Counted from the first letter of the stretch, positions 41,785 through 51,078 are shown. The stretch is 64,000 nt of DNA from Halocatena halophila (GCA_027563145.1 CP071306.1:2294001-2358000); one strand, 5' to 3'. The notes: generated by a model from the sequence alone, not told the origin. Numbers and translations are program-made.

Positions 41785-43027
41785 CGGTTCCTCCATTGGC
41801 TGGTGGGTCAAACACGTCCATGTCTGGCGTTTCGGGAATGTTTCGTCGAGTTGATTCTTCGAGTACGGTCTCCAGATCTTTGTCTCCACGTCCGGAGACG
41901 GTGAGAACGATCTGCTCGCCGAGTTGCGATTCGGTTGCCTCCTCAAGCCAGCCCACGGCGTGTGCGGTTTCGAGCGCCGGAATGATTCCTTCAGTCTGTG
42001 AGAGGCGGTGGACGCCTGCGAGTGCCGTCTCGTCATCGACGGTGTGTGCACTCACTCGACCGGCATCGACGAGATGAGCGAGTTCGGGCCCGACCCCGGC
42101 ATAATCGAGGCCGGCAGAGACGCTGTGACTTGCCATGATCTGGCCGTGTTCGTCCTGTAAGACGCGGGTTCGTGCGCCATGGAGCACACCCTCGCTGCCG
42201 GTCTGAAGCGTCGCTGAATTCGGAGCCACGCCCGCATCGGCGTCGACCGTCAGCGACTCGCCGCCGGCCTCGACGGCGTGCAGGGCAACGTCGTCGTTCA
42301 GAAAGGTGGTGAACGATCCCATCGCGTTTGAGCCACCGCCGGCACACGCTACGACGCTCGTGGGCAACGATCCCGTCCGATCACGAATCTGTCGACGACT
42401 CTCCTCGGAGATCACCGACTGGAACTCCCTGACGAGCTTCGGAAACGGATGCGGACCGACGACGGAACCGATTACGTAGTGTGTCGTCTCCACGCTCTGG
42501 GCCCAATCTCGCATCGCCTCGCTGATCGCCTCCTTGAGCGTTCCGCGACCGACATCGACTGGTGTCACCGTCGCGTCGTTGAGTCGCATCCGAAACACGT
42601 TCGGTCGCTGACGGTTCGTGTCGGTACGGCCCATATAGATCTCACACGGCATGTCAAGATGGGCGGCAGCCATTGCGGTCGCCGTCCCGTGCTGGCCAGC
42701 ACCGGTTTCGGCGATAATCCGTTCTTTGCCCATATATTTTGCGAGCAGCACCTGTCCCAGTGCGTTCGTGAGCTTATGCGCACCCCCATGGACCAGATCC
42801 TCTCGTTTGAGATAGACATCCGTGTCGTATCGATCCGAGAGCGCGTCGGCTCGCTGGAGTGGCGTCGGACGACCGCCGAACGAGCGCATCCGCTCGTGGA
42901 ACTCGTCCATGAAGCCGTCTGCGTTTTCGAGCACGTACTGCTCGTAGGCCCCTTTCAACTCCGTCAGGGCGGGCATCAGCGCCTCGGGAACGTACTGCCC
43001 GCCGTATCGGCCGAAAGTTCCGGTCAT
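41777..43027 (-). CDS. trpB: tryptophan synthase beta subunit
   Basis: From ATG 43027 the protein has 416 residues, starting [23 protein letters not shown] is bound by Lys85 in [13 protein letters not shown]; the usual HTGSHKIN is HGGAHKLT here, a variant I recall from haloarchaeal Trp[14 protein letters not shown] and [12 protein letters not shown] (phosphate loop) are intact. It joins indole and serine to form tryptophan. The start overlaps trpC by 4 bases (ATGA). Confidence 0.95.
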   Translation of the reverse strand: MTGTFGRYGGQYVPEALMPALTELKGAYEQYVLENADGFMDEFHERMRSFGGRPTPLQRADALSDRYDTDVYLKREDLVHGGAHKLTNALGQVLLAKYMGKERIIAETGAGQHGTATAMAAAHLDMPCEIYMGRTDTNRQRPNVFRMRLNDATVTPVDVGRGTLKEAISEAMRDWAQSVETTHYVIGSVVGPHPFPKLVREFQSVISEESRRQIRDRTGSLPTSVVACAGGGSNAMGSFTTFLNDDVALHAVEAGGESLTVDADAGVAPNSATLQTGSEGVLHGARTRVLQDEHGQIMASHSVSAGLDYAGVGPELAHLVDAGRVSAHTVDDETALAGVHRLSQTEGIIPALETAHAVGWLEEATESQLGEQIVLTVSGRGDKDLETVLEESTRRNIPETPDMDVFDPPANGGTDA

Positions 43028-43794
43028 TGGGCTGGAGTCGTCAGATCCCGCGTGGTCGTCGTCACGTCGCCGTCCATGATCGCCGTCCCGATCAACAGCG
43101 CATCTGCGCCAGCTGCTACCATACGACGACAATCGGCGGGGGTGCTCATGCCGCTTTCGGCAACCACGAGTCGATCATCTGGAACCGCCGGCGCAAGTCG
43201 CTCGAACGTGCCGAGATCGACCGTCAGCGACGCCAGGTCCCGATTATTGATGCCGATGATGGACGCTCCTGCCTCGATTGCCGATCGGAGTTCTTCGCGC
43301 GAGTGTACCTCGACGAGCACCTGAAAGCCACGCTCGCGTGCTGCGGCTACCATCGCTGGAAGGTCATTACAAAAGCGTGCGATCAACAACACCAGATCGG
43401 CCGCAACCGCATCGAGCTGTGACTCACGGAGAATGAAATCCTTCCGTAACACCGGAACTGAGACCGCGTTGCGGACGCGTGTGAGCGTTTCAATCGAGCC
43501 ACCGAAATGATCCGGCTCGGTGAGCACAGAGATCGCGGCTGCCCCGCCCGCAATCATTGACTGTGCCAGCGCAACCGGATCGTCCGCTCGAATCCCGTCG
43601 GTCGTCGGACTGGTTGGCTTTATCTCTGCGATCACCGGTCGCCGGTCGTCTCCCAACGCTGCCAGTCGATCAGGGAATGACCTGGCATCTACTGACACTC
43701 GATCGGTGTCTCCCGATCGGGTGCGCGCGCTGTGAAGAATCGATCGCACCGCTGGTGCGACCGAAGACTCCACAGGCGGTGTTCTATCAACCAT
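43024..43794 (-). CDS. trpC: indole-3-glycerol phosphate synthase
   Basis: The 256-aa protein has the IGPS barrel: [72 protein letters not shown] and [10 protein letters not shown], each with its catalytic residue. It makes indole-3-glycerol phosphate for TrpA. It is the first gene of the trpCBA-aroA' cluster. trpD, trpE, trpF and trpG of the pathway are not adjacent here. It is divergent from an alkyltransferase-like gene. Confidence 0.94.
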   Translation of the reverse strand: MVDRTPPVESSVAPAVRSILHSARTRSGDTDRVSVDARSFPDRLAALGDDRRPVIAEIKPTSPTTDGIRADDPVALAQSMIAGGAAAISVLTEPDHFGGSIETLTRVRNAVSVPVLRKDFILRESQLDAVAADLVLLIARFCNDLPAMVAAARERGFQVLVEVHSREELRSAIEAGASIIGINNRDLASLTVDLGTFERLAPAVPDDRLVVAESGMSTPADCRRMVAAGADALLIGTAIMDGDVTTTTRDLTTPAQ

Positions 43795-43888
43795 TGTTGT
43801 ACGCTAATGAACTCATCTGTACATAAGACTTGCGTCGTTGGGCCCGATGACCACATCGTTGATGGCGACGATCGCCCTACGAGAACGT

Positions 43889-44344
43889 ATGGACGCTCCA
43901 GGGGAGGCAGGCATTTTCGCGCGAGAGGCACCGACACTCGACCGAACATTGCAGTGTGGGGTTGCTGGCAGCCGGTTGCTTTCGGTCAGCTTTCCAGCGG
44001 AGCCCGATCCGTCGGCCAGCGGCTCACACCAGATTCTCGACCGAATCAGCGAGTATCTGCAGGGAGCGACCGATTCGTTTGACGATGTGACGGTCGGGCT
44101 GACCGTCCCGACCGACCAGCGGGCGGTGCTCGAGGCAACTCGGAAGATTCCGTACGGCGAGACGGCCAGTTGCGAGCAGCTCCGCTCGATGGCCGGGCTC
44201 GATGAGGATGAGACAGCGACCGTTCACACGGCGCTGCGTAGTAATCCGATTCCGATCGTGGTGCCGGATCATCGCGTTTCCGACGGACCGAGTGCCGTAC
44301 CGTCCGCAATCGAACGGCGGCTACGAGCGCTCGAAGGCCTGTAA
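43889..44344 (+). CDS. alkyltransferase-like (MGMT-fold) protein lacking the acceptor cysteine
   Basis: From ATG 43889 the protein has 151 residues. It has the winged-helix DNA-binding half of O6-alkylguanine-DNA alkyltransferases: LEATRKIPYGETASCEQLRS, then TVHTALRSNPIPIVVPDHRV. The invariant active-site PCHR is PDHR here (Asp127), so alkyl transfer to cysteine is impossible. It therefore resembles alkyltransferase-like proteins, which bind damaged bases and recruit nucleotide-excision repair. I recall haloarchaeal relatives with the same change. It is divergent from trpC with no functional link seen. Upstream in-frame starts add low-quality sequence. Confidence 0.8.
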   Translation: MDAPGEAGIFAREAPTLDRTLQCGVAGSRLLSVSFPAEPDPSASGSHQILDRISEYLQGATDSFDDVTVGLTVPTDQRAVLEATRKIPYGETASCEQLRSMAGLDEDETATVHTALRSNPIPIVVPDHRVSDGPSAVPSAIERRLRALEGL

Positions 44345-44408
44345 GGCCACGGGCACACACGATTGGTCTCGTTCAGTTCCGTTCAGCTGGCGATTCGAAA
44401 TGGTTCTC

Positions 44409-44630
44409 TTATGCTACGTCCAGGAACAGATCCAGAAAGTCGTTGTCCTGACTGTTATCGATTACAACGTTGTTCGAGTCGTCGATATCAACGCCATCGT
44501 TATCGACACCACAGTTGTCGTCGTCGTAGGTCACGTCAGTACCACTTGCGGCCGCTGGTGCTGCGCCTGCTCCGGCGAGGAGGCTAACCAGCACGAGTGC
44601 GGTCAGTGCAACGTTGAGTACTCGTTTCAT
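44409..44630 (-). CDS. small secreted Asp/Asn-rich protein
   Basis: The 73-aa product starts with a clear Sec signal (MKRVLNVALTALVLVSLLAG, cleavage likely after AAPAAA-S). The mature part is very acidic, with YDDDNCGVDNDGVDIDDSNN, whose D-x-D-x-D spacing could bind Ca2+, and one Cys. It ends FLDLFLDVA, a hydrophobic tail. No family is recognised. It would be exported to the cell surface or medium. Confidence 0.6.
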   Translation of the reverse strand: MKRVLNVALTALVLVSLLAGAGAAPAAASGTDVTYDDDNCGVDNDGVDIDDSNNVVIDNSQDNDFLDLFLDVA

Positions 44631-44993
44631 GGGTTTTTCGGCTGGGCTGTCGCTAACGGGTGGCCCCCGCCAGGGTACCCAGATGACGGGTCCACCCCGA
44701 CGACGTCCCAGTGAAATGGTCTTCTTGGAGATGTATTATAAACATTACTATTTATTGTAGATATAGATAGAAAATTCACATGTTTATGAAGGTGCTGTTT
44801 GTAAACTGGATCGAGCTGATAATTCGATTAGAAGGTCTGAGATCGGGTTTTTCGAACTTCCAAAATGTGGGCTCACTACAACTTTTCAATTATACTATCA
44901 TTTTATAATTTCGACGAATTGGAATCGAGCCCGCCGCACTCCGGTGTCTGTGCATCCCAAACCCCTTTGTTGGTTGTCCCGTATCTTGGCGTA
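44631..44993. other. AT-rich intergenic stretch, no gene seen
   Basis: These 363 bases lie between two divergent genes. The middle (44720-44920) is AT-rich with runs such as TATTATAAACATTACTATTT that could hold the promoter of the secreted protein gene. A 42-codon frame from about 44779 has no protein-like features and is not called. No strong hairpin was noticed. Confidence 0.55.
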
Positions 44994-45884
44994 ATGCCGA
45001 CGTGTGATATCTGTGGGGAGCAGGTCAGCATGCCCTATCAGTGTCATCATTGTGGTGGCACGTTCTGTGGCAATCACCGGCTCCCCGAGAGCCACGACTG
45101 CTCTGGACTGCAAAATTGGGGTGATCCGGGCGGGGTGTTCGATAGCGGCTTTGACGATAGTGTCGCAAACGAGCAATCCACGCTTGGCTCGCGACTCTCC
45201 GGCCCGAGTTCCATCATTGGCTATTTCCGCGGGAATATGTCGATGGTCTTTCTGGCCGCGATGATGATCGTGTTCCTGTTCCAGTTCATACTCTACCCCG
45301 CGATGTCGATTCCCCCCGGCTCACGGCTGTGGAATATGTCATTCACGCTTGATTCACAGCACCCGGAGTATCTCTGGACGTGGATCACGTCAATTTTCTC
45401 TCACGGCGGCATCTACCACATCTTTGCCAACGGTCTGGTGTTGTTCTTTTTCGGACCGATCGTCGAGCGCAAGCTTGGCTCGCGGGATTTCACGCTGCTG
45501 TTTCTGGGCAGCGGGCTCGCGGCCGGGCTCGCACAGTTACTGCTCAGTTACGCCACCGGTGAGCCGGCGTTGTTGCTCGGTGCCAGTGGCGCGATCATGG
45601 CCGTTATGGGCGTACTCACGGTGTTGAATCCAGATCTCAAGGTGTTGTTGTACTTCTTCATTCCCGTCCCGATCTGGCTGCTCACGGTTGGCTATGCGGC
45701 ACTGTCGGTGTTGGGCATGCTCTCGGGCTTCCAGGGCGGCGTTGCCCACGGCGCACATCTTGCTGGGCTCATCATCGGACTCATCTACGGAAAACACGAG
45801 AAAAACAAGGGCGTCAGCGCGCCGGGCGAACTGCAGTTCGGACGACGGCGCGGACCGGGTGGCCCCGGTCGAGGTCGGTTCTGA
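44994..45884 (+). CDS. rhomboid intramembrane serine protease with AN1-type zinc finger
   Basis: The 296-aa protein is a fusion. Residues 1-45 form an AN1-like zinc finger (CDICGEQVSMPYQCHHCGGT, then FCGNHRLPESHDC). Residues 85-270 form a six-helix rhomboid domain with the catalytic Ser in LLGASGAIMAVMG and His in GVAHGAHLAGLI. A Gly/Arg-rich tail follows. Rhomboids cut substrate helices in the membrane; the finger should face the cytoplasm and may recruit ubiquitin-like proteins or substrates. ATG 44994 is chosen because the finger starts there. Endonuclease V follows 3 bases later. Confidence 0.92.
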   Translation: MPTCDICGEQVSMPYQCHHCGGTFCGNHRLPESHDCSGLQNWGDPGGVFDSGFDDSVANEQSTLGSRLSGPSSIIGYFRGNMSMVFLAAMMIVFLFQFILYPAMSIPPGSRLWNMSFTLDSQHPEYLWTWITSIFSHGGIYHIFANGLVLFFFGPIVERKLGSRDFTLLFLGSGLAAGLAQLLLSYATGEPALLLGASGAIMAVMGVLTVLNPDLKVLLYFFIPVPIWLLTVGYAALSVLGMLSGFQGGVAHGAHLAGLIIGLIYGKHEKNKGVSAPGELQFGRRRGPGGPGRGRF

Positions 45885-45887
45885 ACG

Positions 45888-46631
45888 ATGCAACTCGACG
45901 ATCGGTTTCGACCGGATCCAGCGCTGGACCGCGAGGCAAAGCTCGCCCTCCAGGCGGAGATCGCAGACGCTGCGACGTTCGATGATCAGCTGTCGTTCGA
46001 TCACAAAACTATCGGCACGGGAACTGACGAGCCGCTCATCGCCGGTGTGGATCAGTCGTTTCCCGACGATCGAGTGGTGAGCGCAATCGTCGTTCTCCGC
46101 GGTGACACCGTCGTCGAACGGACGTACTCGGTCACCGAGCAGTCGTTTCCGTACGTTCCCGGACTGCTGTCGTTTCGCGAAGGAGGGCCGATCGTCTCCG
46201 CGCTCGAAACGCTTGAGATCACGCCCGATCTTCTCGTGTTCGACGGCAGCGGTCGCATCCACTATCGGGAAGCTGGCCTGGCCGTTCATCTCGGGGTGGC
46301 ATTCGATCTGCCAGCCATTGGCGTCGCCAAATCGCTTCTCTGTGGAACGCCCGAACGATCCACTGACAGCCTCCACACCGGCGAGAGCGTCCCGATCCGT
46401 GCTAACGACGAAATGAGCACCCCGAATGGAACGACCGTTGGATATGCACTCCAGACGCGCCAGTACGAGAACAACCACCGGATCAATCCGGTGTACGTCA
46501 GCCCCGGCCACCGGCTGTCGGCGGCCACTGCCACTGAAATCATCGATCAGTGTGGTGGTGAGTATAAGCTCCCCGAGCCGACGCGTCTGGCCGATCGGTA
46601 TGCCGACCATGCGAAAGAATTGGAAATTTAA
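45888..46631 (+). CDS. nfi: endonuclease V
   Basis: The 247-aa protein carries the EndoV residues: AGVDQSFPDD (first metal Asp), PYVPGLLSFREGGP (the strand-separating wedge and metal Glu), LVFDGSGRIHYREAGLAVHL (second metal Asp; more usual sequence is DGNG) and NPVYVSPGHRLS (metal His). It nicks DNA or RNA near deoxyinosine. It begins 3 bases after the rhomboid gene, so the two share a transcript without obvious functional link. Confidence 0.92.
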   Translation: MQLDDRFRPDPALDREAKLALQAEIADAATFDDQLSFDHKTIGTGTDEPLIAGVDQSFPDDRVVSAIVVLRGDTVVERTYSVTEQSFPYVPGLLSFREGGPIVSALETLEITPDLLVFDGSGRIHYREAGLAVHLGVAFDLPAIGVAKSLLCGTPERSTDSLHTGESVPIRANDEMSTPNGTTVGYALQTRQYENNHRINPVYVSPGHRLSAATATEIIDQCGGEYKLPEPTRLADRYADHAKELEI

Positions 46632-46684
46632 TAATTGCAATCGAAAAACGTAGGGTACGTAGGACTCCAGTGAAAGCACACAGT

Positions 46685-47506
46685 ATGGAAAAGACGGTGT
46701 TACTGACGGGCTGTTCGTCCGGTGTTGGAAGAGCGACCGCGAGTGCGTTTTTGGAGGACGGCTGGACCGTGTTCGCGACGGCCAGGGATCCGGCTGATAT
46801 CGAAGCGCTTGGAGAGGCCGGCTGTCGGACGCTTTCGTTGGATGTGACCGATGACGATTCGATCGACGCTGCCGTCGAGACGGTGTTCGACGCGGTCGAA
46901 ACGCTGGACTGTCTCGTCAACAACGCAGGGTACGGGCAGTTCGGGCCGATCGAGGACGTACCAGTCGAGGAGGTCGAGGCCCAGTTTGACGTAAACGTCT
47001 ATGGGCCCCACCGCCTGCTGCGGGCGGTGTTGCCGAAGATGCGCGAGCAGGAGTCTGGAACGATCATCAACGTCTCGAGTGTCGCTGGACAGGTTGCTGC
47101 GCCGGGGATGGGCACATACGCCGCCTCAAAATTCGCCCTGGAGGCGATGAGTGATGCGCTTCGGACAGAGCTTGCGCCGCTTGGCGTGGACGTTGCGCTC
47201 GTCGAACCGGGGCCGGTAGCCACCAACTTCGCGGATCGAGCGGACGATGAGTTGGCACAGCTCGAACGCACTGACGACTACGACACGGTCTACACCTTTT
47301 ACGAAGACACCTCGCTGTTCGGTGGCCAGTCACCCGTGGCTGTCTCCCCCGACATGGTCGCAGAAACGATTCTTGAGGCCGGCGTCTCGCCGAATCCGAA
47401 CGCCAGATATCCAGTCGGTCCGATCGCCTCAACGCTGCTCAAAGCGCGATTCCTCCCCGACAGCGCCCGGGACTGGCTGTTTACGCAACTGCTGCGGTTG
47501 CTGTGA
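46685..47506 (+). CDS. short-chain dehydrogenase/reductase
   Basis: The 273-aa protein has the SDR pattern: VLLTGCSSGVGRATASAFLE (TGxxxGxG cofactor motif), LVNNAGYGQFGPIED (NNAG), INVSSVAGQ (catalytic Ser) and YAASKFALEAM (YxxxK). It uses NAD(P)H and an unknown alcohol or ketone. The Arg in ATARD after the second strand suggests NADP preference. ATG 46685 fits the fold start. It is convergent with the ArsA-type ATPase gene. Confidence 0.92.
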   Translation: MEKTVLLTGCSSGVGRATASAFLEDGWTVFATARDPADIEALGEAGCRTLSLDVTDDDSIDAAVETVFDAVETLDCLVNNAGYGQFGPIEDVPVEEVEAQFDVNVYGPHRLLRAVLPKMREQESGTIINVSSVAGQVAAPGMGTYAASKFALEAMSDALRTELAPLGVDVALVEPGPVATNFADRADDELAQLERTDDYDTVYTFYEDTSLFGGQSPVAVSPDMVAETILEAGVSPNPNARYPVGPIASTLLKARFLPDSARDWLFTQLLRLL

Positions 47507-47512
47507 GCCAGT

Positions 47513-48586
47513 TCACGTGAGACAGGCCGCGACGAGCCGGAGCATCGCCGGCCCGCGCACTTCCGAGCCAAACAGCGGCACCCGCTTGATCGACCGACCA
47601 CGGAACACGTCCTGTGCTCGCTGGAGGGCCTCCTGCTGGCTCTCCCAACGGTGTTTGCAAAATTCACAGGACTCGACGTCCGGCGTGACAACCTGTTCGG
47701 GATCGATCTCGGTGAGCTGGTCGGCAGACTCGGTCACCCGGTTGACGATCAGCGTCCCTGTGGCGATCCCGAACTCATTGAGTCGATCGAGCAGTCGCTC
47801 GGACTCCAGAATGCTCAGCTGCTCGGGCACCATCACCACGCGAAACTCCGTCCGTCCCGGGTCGCGAAGCACGGTCCGGAGGTGTTCGATCCGCTCGCTG
47901 AACGTTTCGAGCTGACTCGTCGTCTCGTCGGTGTCCACACCGAACGGACCGGGCATCGAACCCAGCATGCCGCGCATTCGCTCGCGGAACGAGAGCAGCC
48001 GTCCCATCATTGAGTCCATGATGTCCGGGAGCTCCAGCAATCGAAGCGTGTGACCGGTCGGAGCGGTGTCAACGACGACGCGATCGAAGCGTGGATCGTC
48101 GAAGTACTCGAGCAACAGCTGCAACGCGGCGGTTTCGTCGCCACCCGGGACTGTTCCCCCAGCGCTGGCTGTCGGTCCCCCCTCAAACGGTGCGTCTATT
48201 CCGTCAAAACCTTCAAAGCCCAGCCCGTCCGCATCAAAATCGTCGAACAGATCGTTCATTTCTGCCACGTCGGCGTTCATCGACGACGGATCGATTTCGA
48301 CGCCGTACAGCGGATGGGCATCGCTGATTCGCGCGGGCTCGTCCGGCACCGGAAGCTGTAAGATATCAGACAATGAGTGTGCCGGATCGGTCGACACGAT
48401 CAGGGTCGGGGTGCCGTCGTTGGCGCTTGCGAGCGCGGTCGCAGCGGCGCACGTCGTTTTCCCGACGCCGCCTTTGCCACCGTACAGAACGAATTCGGGC
48501 GCATCGACGCCGGACGGCTCGGCAATCTCCGTCGCAACGTCGATAGTTTCGATGGAATCGACCGGTTCAACCTCGATATCGCTCAT
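47513..48586 (-). CDS. ArsA/TRC40 (Get3)-type ATPase
   Basis: From ATG 48586 the protein has 357 residues. It has a deviant Walker A (FVLYGGKGGVGKTTCAAATA), STDPAHSLSDIL (switch), DTAPTGHTLRLLELP and a CxxC zinc site in VESCEFCKHRWESQQEALQR, which in Get3/TRC40 forms the dimer. No arsenite-binding Cys triad is seen, so targeting of tail-anchored membrane proteins is more likely than arsenite efflux. A Gly-rich insert (about 150-165) and acidic N-terminus are haloarchaeal features. An in-frame ATG lies 24 bases upstream. Confidence 0.9.
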   Translation of the reverse strand: MSDIEVEPVDSIETIDVATEIAEPSGVDAPEFVLYGGKGGVGKTTCAAATALASANDGTPTLIVSTDPAHSLSDILQLPVPDEPARISDAHPLYGVEIDPSSMNADVAEMNDLFDDFDADGLGFEGFDGIDAPFEGGPTASAGGTVPGGDETAALQLLLEYFDDPRFDRVVVDTAPTGHTLRLLELPDIMDSMMGRLLSFRERMRGMLGSMPGPFGVDTDETTSQLETFSERIEHLRTVLRDPGRTEFRVVMVPEQLSILESERLLDRLNEFGIATGTLIVNRVTESADQLTEIDPEQVVTPDVESCEFCKHRWESQQEALQRAQDVFRGRSIKRVPLFGSEVRGPAMLRLVAACLT

Positions 48587-48707
48587 ACGGGTAATTTTCT
48601 CGCGAGTCATGTGTACCCGTCGATCTATCGGCAGCCAGAGTCGTCTGCTGGCCGAGACGGGCTGTGCCACACCAGAGTACAAGTCGGTTGCACTCCAGAG
48701 CAAACGT

Positions 48708-49241
48708 ATGGCTTCGACCGACGCCGACATCGAGCACGCGATCGGAACGGCGCTTCGAGAGACCAACACCACAGTAGCGGTGGCAGAATCGGCCACTGGC
48801 GGGCTGCTTGGCTCGCTGCTCACCAATGTTTCGGGATCGAGCGACTATTTCGATCGGGGCGTTATCACCTACTCTTATGGCGCAAAGCGCGAGCTGCTCG
48901 GCGTCGCTCGTGAGCATCTCGACAGCCACGGCGCTGTCAGCGAACCAGTCGCAAAGCAGATGGCCAGGGCGATTCGTGACACCTCTGGCACCACCTGGGG
49001 CGTCAGCACGACCGGGATCGCCGGTCCAGAGGGTGGATCAAGCGAATCCTCCGTCGGCACCGTCTACATTGGCGTTGCCTACGCTGGCCCGTGGGGCTCG
49101 AATCGATCGAACGCCACGGTCGAGCGCTATGAATTCACGGAGCTTGACTCCCGAATCGAACGCAAAGAACAGTTCGCCAAACAGGCGCTTGAAGATCTCT
49201 ACGAGCGGATCGAGATCGAACGCGAGGAGACAGACGCCTGA
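48708..49241 (+). CDS. CinA C-terminal-domain protein (nicotinamide-nucleotide amidase)
   Basis: The 177-aa protein is the stand-alone CinA/PncC domain: TVAVAESATGGLLGSLLTNV, YFDRGVITYSYGAKRELLGV, DSHGAVSEPVAKQMARAI and STTGIAGPEGGSSESSVGTV. It should deamidate nicotinamide mononucleotide to the acid form, recycling pyridine nucleotides. The COG1058 N-terminal domain of full-length CinA is absent, as in many archaea. It is followed by a small zinc protein gene 7 bases later. Confidence 0.9.
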   Translation: MASTDADIEHAIGTALRETNTTVAVAESATGGLLGSLLTNVSGSSDYFDRGVITYSYGAKRELLGVAREHLDSHGAVSEPVAKQMARAIRDTSGTTWGVSTTGIAGPEGGSSESSVGTVYIGVAYAGPWGSNRSNATVERYEFTELDSRIERKEQFAKQALEDLYERIEIEREETDA

Positions 49242-49248
49242 GTTACAA

Positions 49249-49440
49249 ATGACGGTCGATCCAGAGCAATCGTGTGTGTTCTGTGGGACGCGCGTGATTG
49301 ACCATGATCCGATCAGCGTTCGTTCTCATCCGCCAGCGACCGACGAGCCGGCGTTCTACTGTAATTACGCGTGTCTGTCAGCACGGATCGAGGAGCAGGG
49401 ACTCCACCTCGGCGATGCGTGTGCGTGGAATCCTGAGTGA
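49249..49440 (+). CDS. small zinc-binding protein
   Basis: The 63-aa protein has CVFCGTRVIDHDPISVRSHP and, later, FYCNYACLSARIEEQGLHLG; two Cys pairs (10/13 and 39/43 approximately) plus His could hold zinc in a treble-clef-like site. It is a recurring haloarchaeal family without known function. It lies directly after the CinA gene and shares its strand, likely one operon. Confidence 0.72.
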   Translation: MTVDPEQSCVFCGTRVIDHDPISVRSHPPATDEPAFYCNYACLSARIEEQGLHLGDACAWNPE

Positions 49441-49468
49441 TGGAAAAGATAGTTATCGGTTGCTGGTA

Positions 49469-49732
49469 ATGATTTCAGATATGGAAACAGCAACTATCTA
49501 TCATGTTTTGAACCTCAGTATGGGCATCCTGTTCGGTCTCTATGGGCTGCTGGAATCGACGGGGCTTGGGTTCGTGTTGATTGGGATCGGTAGTGTGATG
49601 ATCATCGTCGGTGCACTCTATCAGTTGTTCTCCGATGACGGGACAACGAAGGACATTTCTCCGGGATATCTCAAATTTCAGGCCGTTGTGGTCTTGCTGA
49701 TGGCACTTAGTGTCGGACTCACCCTCCTGTAA
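49469..49732 (+). CDS. small three-helix membrane protein
   Basis: The 87-aa protein (start ATG 49469; ATG 49481 also possible) has three hydrophobic segments: about residues 14-33, 36-54 and 68-86. AAAAGATAG (49444-49452) could be its TATA box. No family is recognised. It lies between the zinc protein and a membrane hydrolase-like gene. Confidence 0.65.
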   Translation: MISDMETATIYHVLNLSMGILFGLYGLLESTGLGFVLIGIGSVMIIVGALYQLFSDDGTTKDISPGYLKFQAVVVLLMALSVGLTLL

Positions 49733-49785
49733 CGGACGCGTCGAACGGCAAGCGCTAACTGTAGTGACCCAAAACCAATCTGACA

Positions 49786-50250
49786 ATGAATAAGGATGGG
49801 CACGTGCTCAACGGGTTGTTGTTCGGCATTGGTGTTGGCTTCTTGCTGGACCCATCAGGGAAAGAGACGACGATCATCTCGATCATCGAGGTGACGATCC
49901 CGGTGACGCTGGGCGCGCTAGTTCCCGACATTGACACGGAGTTCGGCCGTCACCGAAAGACGCTGCACAATCTGCCGGTGTTAGGGCTGTTCGTTGCGTT
50001 TCCATACGTGTTCGGAAACCTCCACTACGTCTGGCTTGGGGTGTTGACACATTACATTCTCGACATCGTCGGTAGCAAGCGCGGCATTGCGCTCTTTTAT
50101 CCATACACGCAGGAGTATGGCTTTCCAACCGGCGTCGCAACGAAAAACAAATACACGAACGTGGTCACGCTGGCGATCACGGCCGGCGAGCTGCTGGTCG
50201 TGTTCGCTGTGGTGCAAGGGCTCGCTCGCTATGGCGTGTCCATCGCCTAA
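49786..50250 (+). CDS. membrane-bound metal-dependent hydrolase-like protein (YdjM/DUF457)
   Basis: The 154-aa protein has four hydrophobic segments and the family motif GALVPDIDTEFGRHRKTLHN (residues 42-61), where the two Asp, Arg and His are conserved and probably bind a metal at the membrane surface, plus HYILDIVGSKRGIALFYPYT. This family was once called LexA-regulated membrane hydrolase; the reaction is not established. Its TAA interlocks with the stop of the PHP gene in CTAA (50247-50250). Confidence 0.85.
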   Translation: MNKDGHVLNGLLFGIGVGFLLDPSGKETTIISIIEVTIPVTLGALVPDIDTEFGRHRKTLHNLPVLGLFVAFPYVFGNLHYVWLGVLTHYILDIVGSKRGIALFYPYTQEYGFPTGVATKNKYTNVVTLAITAGELLVVFAVVQGLARYGVSIA

Positions 50251-51014
50251 ACGACCCGAACATCCTCGAAACGGCCCTCATAGGCGATGTGGCCAGGATG
50301 CGTCGGTTCGGTTCCAGAAAGGAGCTTGCGGTCGATCTTCCCCCAGCTGTTCTCATAGCCCAGATGTGCAAATTCTGCCAGACAGCGAAGATCGTGCTCG
50401 ACACCGGAGCGATGGAGCACGCGCCGGTCGGCGAAGCTTTTGAGCGCGCGAACGAGATCGTTGGTCGTCTCGATTGGCTGTTCGAACGCCGTCCAGGCCT
50501 CGCCGATCGTCCCTGGAAGATGCGCATAGGATGAGGTAAATCCGGGGAGGCCGGTCTCGCGGGCGATCGCCTGGGCGCGCTCGTTGTGCATCGATCGGTG
50601 TTTCGGATTGTACGTCTCGACGGCGTGAACCGGATAGCGCCTGATATCGGCCATTTCCAGTCCGACCGTCAGAAACTCCGGATGGGGTGCAAGAATGGCT
50701 GCGTTCTGGCGCTTGCACTCCTCGATCGCTCCCGAGAGCGTGATGAAATCCGGAACCGGTTCCTCAAGCCCGATCGCGAGCACGTGCTTGCGGTCGTGCC
50801 AGGTGCCGGTGAACAGCTCACGAGCGGGAAACACCGTGAGTTCGTCGTCCGAGTACGCCCGCGCACGCTGTGTGATGGTATCGAGTCGCACAAAATGGGG
50901 CGCATACACGAGCCCGTCCAGCCCGCGTGCCTTCGCTCGCTCGACGACTGCGTCGGTGAGAATCTTCACGTGCATGTCGATGCGAGTCTCAGTCGCGTCC
51001 CCGGCTGTCGTCAC
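50247..51014 (-). CDS. PHP-superfamily metal-dependent hydrolase-like protein
   Basis: The 255-aa protein starts at GTG 51014. Visible PHP-like parts are RIDMHVKILTDAVVERAKAR (first motif, with HVK replacing HxH), LVYAPHFVRL, ARELFTGTWHDRKHVLAIGL, LAPHPEFLTVGL and VETYNPKHRSMHNERAQAIA. The first metal pair is altered, so activity on phosphoesters is uncertain. I recall the same substitution in haloarchaeal relatives. The gene starts 65 bases from spt5, which lies upstream on the same strand. Confidence 0.8.
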   Translation of the reverse strand: MTTAGDATETRIDMHVKILTDAVVERAKARGLDGLVYAPHFVRLDTITQRARAYSDDELTVFPARELFTGTWHDRKHVLAIGLEEPVPDFITLSGAIEECKRQNAAILAPHPEFLTVGLEMADIRRYPVHAVETYNPKHRSMHNERAQAIARETGLPGFTSSYAHLPGTIGEAWTAFEQPIETTNDLVRALKSFADRRVLHRSGVEHDLRCLAEFAHLGYENSWGKIDRKLLSGTEPTHPGHIAYEGRFEDVRVV

Positions 51015-51078
51015 AGCTGACGGTACTCGGAGTCGATAGAAAACGATGACGCTTGGCGCTCAGCCCGTTTGGTAGCAG

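Noticed and set aside
44779..44907. 42-codon frame in the AT-rich spacer before the rhomboid gene
   Set aside because: No conserved features, atypical residue use, and no fitting promoter; treated as chance.
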